Shown here one piece after another: positions 60,089 through 64,000 of a stretch of 64,000 nt of DNA. Numbering within the stretch: the stretch's first letter is position 1; every line of letters begins with the position of its first letter. Origin of the DNA: CAZLMW01 sp964560875. Lineage in GTDB: Bacteria; Myxococcota_A; UBA9042. Position numbers and translations under genes: made by a program. The stretch is from assembly GCA_964560875.1 (NCBI GenBank), contig CAZLMW010000028.1, positions 1-64,000 of the forward strand, given 5' to 3'. The notes below the pieces were generated by a model. It saw only the letters and a program-made list of their open reading frames with translations, did no database searches and was not told where the DNA came from.

Positions 60089-62458
60089 GTGGTACCTGGT
60101 CGCATCGATACACCCCACGGCCGCGTCGCTGCCCCGCTGTTGCTGATCCTCGCGCTGCCACACGGCGGCGTCGTGGGCTGTTCGGACGACGACGGCTCCA
60201 CCCGGGATGAGGACGCGGTGAGCGCGGCGGCGGACACCGGCGCCGGTGGTGGTGCCGAGGGTGACGGGGCGAGCGCCGACGCCGTTTCCGACCGCGGTGC
60301 TGGGGACAGTTGGCCGACCGGCGACACCGCGCAGCCCGCTGATGTGTCTGCCCCGACGCCGCCAGCGAGCTTTACCGGGACGCTCAAGGGCGTGGTATCG
60401 AGCGCGGGCAAGCCGGTTGCTGGAGCGCTCGTTCAGCTCGGCGGCCGGCTCCAGCGGGCGACGACCGGTGCGGACGGCAGCTTTGCTTTGGTAGCGCAGC
60501 AGGCGGTCAACCTCGGCGAGATCGCGCTAACGGCCGGCAAGACCGGGTATTACAGCGCCGGGATCGAGGTCGCAGAACCCGGCAAGACGCTCGCGATTGA
60601 GTTGATCCCCGTGACCCACGACGACAACCCCGAGTACACGTGGGTCGGCGCAGTGGACACCGACGCTGCGCCCCATTGTTTGCACTGTCACAGCAACATG
60701 ACGGCGCCCTGGTCGAGCTCGGCCCATCGCAACAGCGCGGCCAACCCAAAGCTGCACGACATGTACAACGGCACCGCGTCGGGGGCGGCGGACAAGGCGT
60801 CATGCGCGGCGATCGGTGGCGCGTGGCGCAAAGGGGTCGGCGCGGACGGTAAGGTGGCGGCGAACAAGTGCTACGTGCCTGGTGGCGGCGTCCTCTCAGA
60901 CCTCAACGCGGGGGCGTGTGGCGGCGCGGGGCAGCCGACGTGCGACGATCCAAGCGCCGCGGCTGCCAACCAGCCGCAGACGGTCGGGGCCTGTGGGAGC
61001 TGCCACGCGCCGCGATCGACGGGCGCCGACGGGCGGGTCAACATCAACAAGGTCCCGGTGTTGGACCGGGCCGATGGCGTGGACTGCGATTTCTGCCACA
61101 AGGTCGAGAAGGTCAACAGCTTCGACAAGCCGGGGATGCAGGGGTCCTTGCACCTGCGTCGGCCAGCGCAACCGGTCTTTGGCGACAGCGAGCCCATCTA
61201 CTTCGGCCCGCTGCCAGATGTCATCAGCGCCAACATGGGCAACAGCTACGCGCCGCAGTTTGGTACGTCGACGTTCTGCGGCGGCTGTCACCAGTGGGTC
61301 TCGCCGCCGATGAAGCCCGGTGACGCAGGCGAGCTCGACACCAAGAAGTGGCCGACTGGGCTGCCGATCCAGGACACGCTGCACGAGTGGCAGAACAGCG
61401 CCTTCGCCAAGCAAGGAACGCAGTGCCAGCACTGTCACATGCCCGCGATCAAGGCCGACACCGCTGCGATCCCGCTGACGGGCGCGACGATCTTCAGCAA
61501 CGGCTCCTCGGGGTGGCCGCGGCCGTTCGGCCAAGTGCGTCACCACGGATTCACCACGCGGCCCCCCGCCACCACCGACGCCGTTGGGCCCGGCGAGCCA
61601 CCGCGACAATCTCTGCGCGAACCGCTCAAGCTCAAGGTCGAGACCGTCAAGGCGGCTGGCACCTTGCGGGTGGACGTCGACGTGACGAACCACGGGGCGG
61701 GGCACAGCATCCCCACGGGCACCCCGTCGCGGCAGTTGGTGTTGCTGGTGCGGGCGACGAGCAACGGCGAATCGCTGCACCATGTCGGTGGGCACAGCGT
61801 CCCGAGCTGGGGAGGCGCCGTCGTCAGCGGCACGCTGGAAAAAGGCGGCAGTACGCTGTCCGGCAAGAAGTTGGCGCTGCCGTCTGGAGAGCTGTGGCCC
61901 GCCGCTGCCAAAGGGCTGGTCGTCCGCTTCCTGGGCGCCGGCGAGTCATGGGCGGACTACCCGGCGACGCGTTGGTTTGGCGCCAAAGAACGCACCGCGA
62001 AAGATAAGGGGATGGCGCTGCCCAAGCCGCTGGGAAGCGCGGTTATCATGGCGGTCGAAGGTCAGGTCGCGACGTTGGCCTCGGCCGTAACAGCGACAGC
62101 TGGCAGCCGCTTCTTCGCGACGGCCGCCACGTTGCCGGCGCTGAAGAAGGTCGACGACAAGGCCGAGTCAATCGCGATCGCTGGACGCCCCGGCTGGCTC
62201 TTCACCAAGGTGATGCGATCGGCCGCCAAGCAGGCGCCTGTGCCGTTTTTCCGCGCTGTGGACATCGCCGCGGACAACCGAATCCCCGCTGGGGCGACCG
62301 CCAAAGTCAGCTGCACGTTTGCGTGGGACGGCGCCGCGGACGTGCAGGTGGAGGCGCTGCTGATCTATCGGAAGTACCCGTGGCCGCGCGCGCACCAACG
62401 GGGCTGGCAGGTCCACGACGTTGTGCGCGCGTCTGCCCTCAAGAAGGTCTCGCCGTAG
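60089..62458 (+). CDS. Pentahaem cytochrome c lipoprotein with carboxypeptidase-regulatory-like domain
   Basis: 789 aa from GTG 60089. Signal peptide with lipobox VVGC (Cys31) and an acidic spacer. A small beta-sandwich domain (GTLKGVVSSAGKPVAGALVQ, TGADGSFALV) resembles carboxypeptidase regulatory-like domains. It is followed by five CxxCH haem sites in order: CLHCH, CGSCH, CDFCH, CGGCH and CQHCH. A long C-terminal region without haems starts at about residue 510 (VDVDVTNHGAGHSIPTGTPS). The arrangement resembles cytochrome c554-type multihaem electron carriers. It would move electrons in the periplasm or at the surface; donor and acceptor are unknown. It is 6 bp from the HMBD lipoprotein and likely co-transcribed. 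Confidence 0.88.
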   Translation: MVPGRIDTPHGRVAAPLLLILALPHGGVVGCSDDDGSTRDEDAVSAAADTGAGGGAEGDGASADAVSDRGAGDSWPTGDTAQPADVSAPTPPASFTGTLKGVVSSAGKPVAGALVQLGGRLQRATTGADGSFALVAQQAVNLGEIALTAGKTGYYSAGIEVAEPGKTLAIELIPVTHDDNPEYTWVGAVDTDAAPHCLHCHSNMTAPWSSSAHRNSAANPKLHDMYNGTASGAADKASCAAIGGAWRKGVGADGKVAANKCYVPGGGVLSDLNAGACGGAGQPTCDDPSAAAANQPQTVGACGSCHAPRSTGADGRVNINKVPVLDRADGVDCDFCHKVEKVNSFDKPGMQGSLHLRRPAQPVFGDSEPIYFGPLPDVISANMGNSYAPQFGTSTFCGGCHQWVSPPMKPGDAGELDTKKWPTGLPIQDTLHEWQNSAFAKQGTQCQHCHMPAIKADTAAIPLTGATIFSNGSSGWPRPFGQVRHHGFTTRPPATTDAVGPGEPPRQSLREPLKLKVETVKAAGTLRVDVDVTNHGAGHSIPTGTPSRQLVLLVRATSNGESLHHVGGHSVPSWGGAVVSGTLEKGGSTLSGKKLALPSGELWPAAAKGLVVRFLGAGESWADYPATRWFGAKERTAKDKGMALPKPLGSAVIMAVEGQVATLASAVTATAGSRFFATAATLPALKKVDDKAESIAIAGRPGWLFTKVMRSAAKQAPVPFFRAVDIAADNRIPAGATAKVSCTFAWDGAADVQVEALLIYRKYPWPRAHQRGWQVHDVVRASALKKVSP

Positions 62459-62489
62459 CTCGCTCGTCGTATTCAGGGCCCGCCCGGTC

Positions 62490-64000
62490 TCAGCCGACCG
62501 CCAGCCCCCCGGACGCTTCGGGCGTCAGGCGCCTGCCAAACAGCTGCGCGAGCGCGAGTGGTCCGACGCGGCCAACGATGATCGTCGATCCGATTATCCA
62601 ACGTCCTGGCACCGAGAGCGTGGGGGTCACGCCGGTCGACAAGCCGACGGTCCCGAACGCGGAGACCTGCTCAAACAGCAACGCGGACGAGGCGCCAGAT
62701 TCGGTGTACACGAGACCGCCAAAACCCACGGCGACGACCGCTGCCGAGCTGCCCGCGACGAACGCCGCCCGCTGACGCAACGCCGGCGTCAGCCATTGCA
62801 CGCGAGCACGACCGGGTAGCACGGAACGCACGAGCACCCACGCGGTCGACGTCTTGATGCCGCCGCCGGTGGAGCCGGTTGCGGCGCCGACGAACATCAT
62901 CGCCATCATCCAGCCGAGCGTGGTTGACGATGCGGCGCCGAGATCGACGGTGGCGAACCCAGCCGTCCTGGTTGTCACGGACATGAACAGGGCACGGGCC
63001 AACCCGTCGTCCGTCGTGCGGCCACGGAGCAGGCCTTCGTCCTCCGTCAACAGGAACGCCACAACCCCGACGACGGTGAGCGCCGCGGCCCCTGACCAAG
63101 CGACCGTCGCGTCGACGCGCCCGCCACGCCGCGGGGACAGCGCCAGCGCCTGCAGGGCCGGGATGCCAACCGCGCCGAGCACAACTAACCAGCCGATCGT
63201 CCCGTGCCACGCCATCGCGTCGACGAGATGCGGGTGCTGCAACCCACCGGGCACCGAAGAGAAGCCGGCGTTGTTGAACGCGGACACCGCGTGAAACAAC
63301 GCGTCGAGCACGGCGGTCTGGCCGTCGACGGTGCCGGTTCGCGGGTCGGTCATCAACAACGCGCTGGCCCCGAGCAGCTCGACCGTCAGACTCACCCTGA
63401 ACGTCGTGTGGACCGCTGCTCGCAGGTCGCCTAGCGACTCGACGCCGAGAAATTCGGTCGCCGCTGCGCGCTGGCCGCAGTCAAGCTCGCGCTTGAAGGT
63501 GAGCATGAAGTAGCTCGCGAAGGCGATGACATTGGCACCGCCTAGCGCGATCAGCAGCATCAGCACCACCTGGCCTCTCGCGGACAAAACGGTCGCCGTG
63601 TCGACGACTTGCAGGCCGGTTACACACGTCGCGCTGACAGCGGTGAACAACGCGGTGCCCGGTGACATGGTTTGGCCCGCCCGCACCATCTCCGGCAGCA
63701 TCAGCAAACAGGCGCCGATCACAATGAGCACGAGGTAGCCCAGCGCGAACATCAACGGCGCAGGAGGCCGCCACGGCAAGCCGCGGGTCGCGCCGACGGC
63801 AGCTTCTGACAGGACCAGCCCAGCGAACGATACGACGAGCGCATGATGAAGCACGACGCGACCGTGCTCGCTGGAACCGATCCCAATGATCGACGCGAGG
63901 TGTTCCATCGGCGAGGCGCCCGAAAGTGCGCCGATTGACTCGCCGACCAAGACCACAAGCAGCATCGCGTGCGGTCCGTGGTTGGCGAGGTACGCGCGCA
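62490..64000 (-). CDS. TrkH/KtrB-type potassium transporter subunit, N-terminus cut by window edge
   Basis: At least 491 residues from a possible ATG at 63965, but the frame stays open to base 64000 (RAYLANHGPHA in front), so the true start is probably outside. It shows the four-fold M1-P-M2 pattern of Trk/Ktr channels, with selectivity-filter glycines in SATCVTGLQ, FNNAGFS, TRTAGFATV and FGTVGLSTG. GSTGGGIKTS is the intramembrane gating loop. An extra hydrophobic N-terminal section precedes the first repeat. It would transport K+ (or Na+) with a cytoplasmic RCK subunit not seen here. It is convergent with the cytochrome gene, 31 bp apart. Confidence 0.88.
   Translation of the reverse strand, partial: RAYLANHGPHAMLLVVLVGESIGALSGASPMEHLASIIGIGSSEHGRVVLHHALVVSFAGLVLSEAAVGATRGLPWRPPAPLMFALGYLVLIVIGACLLMLPEMVRAGQTMSPGTALFTAVSATCVTGLQVVDTATVLSARGQVVLMLLIALGGANVIAFASYFMLTFKRELDCGQRAAATEFLGVESLGDLRAAVHTTFRVSLTVELLGASALLMTDPRTGTVDGQTAVLDALFHAVSAFNNAGFSSVPGGLQHPHLVDAMAWHGTIGWLVVLGAVGIPALQALALSPRRGGRVDATVAWSGAAALTVVGVVAFLLTEDEGLLRGRTTDDGLARALFMSVTTRTAGFATVDLGAASSTTLGWMMAMMFVGAATGSTGGGIKTSTAWVLVRSVLPGRARVQWLTPALRQRAAFVAGSSAAVVAVGFGGLVYTESGASSALLFEQVSAFGTVGLSTGVTPTLSVPGRWIIGSTIIVGRVGPLALAQLFGRRLTPEASGGLAVG

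Overview
The window is about 64 kb of high-GC DNA. It looks like a myxobacterium or close relative (Myxococcota). This is inferred from the gene families: a fused Ser/Thr kinase-ATPase-GAF-cyclase, a PEGA-domain protein, a hybrid NRPS/PKS cluster, many lipoproteins with acidic Asp/Ala/Ser spacers, MopE-type DxDxDG metal-binding motifs and CGDG...CDDGN disulfide repeats. No rRNA, tRNA, CRISPR or insertion sequence was recognised, so genus-level placement is not possible. Two runs of exactly 100 N (5445-5544 and 10628-10727) mark scaffold joins, so this is a draft assembly; each join interrupts a gene.

Layout. (1) 1-5320, minus strand: a tight three-gene unit of polytopic membrane protein, DinG/YoaA-type helicase and sensor histidine kinase (cut by the left edge). 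(2) 5545-9045: a lipoprotein missing its N-terminus, a nitroreductase-like protein, and a patatin phospholipase with a histone-H1-like tail. (3) 9111-26187: a small biosynthetic locus with an NRPS (A-[T lost in gap]-C-AL-KR-T), a PKS (KS-AT-T-TE), a 1745-residue kinase/ATPase/GAF/cyclase signalling protein and a medium-chain reductase, all on the plus strand. It ends at a hairpin built from two convergent stop codons. (4) 26200-34555: an amino-acid permease fused to stress-protein domains, a PEGA protein, a von Willebrand A protein, thymidine phosphorylase and a lipoprotein. (5) 34556-35426: a gene-poor stretch with a coding remnant. (6) 35427-49297: a secreted cysteine-rich locus. A minus-strand operon (1013-aa Cys-rich lipoprotein, P-domain protein, TPR membrane protein) is divergent from a giant 2576-aa Cys-rich lipoprotein with a regular higher-order repeat of about 590 nt. 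(7) 49319-53397: a pseudouridine synthase, a TerC/HEIFGH chimera with a frameshifted tail, a short-chain dehydrogenase and an M14-type metallopeptidase. (8) 53606-62458: an apparent metal or metalloid-handling region. It holds a membrane-anchored CxxC (HMA-like) protein, a Tes/MJ0619-like radical SAM enzyme, an ArsM-like methyltransferase, a MerA-like flavoprotein, a YHYH lipoprotein, a broken His/Asp-rich lipoprotein, a lipoprotein with a heavy-metal-binding domain and a five-haem cytochrome c lipoprotein. (9) 62490-64000, minus: a TrkH/KtrB-type cation transporter running off the right edge.

The best candidates for something undescribed are three. First, the four-gene cassette at 53606-58005, which looks like a split mercuric reductase joined to a radical SAM enzyme and a metalloid methyltransferase. 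Second, the giant repeat lipoprotein and its divergent Cys-rich partner. Third, the compact NRPS/PKS, where an acyl-ligase plus ketoreductase module would supply a hydroxy acid and a cyclase-kinase is encoded inside the operon.
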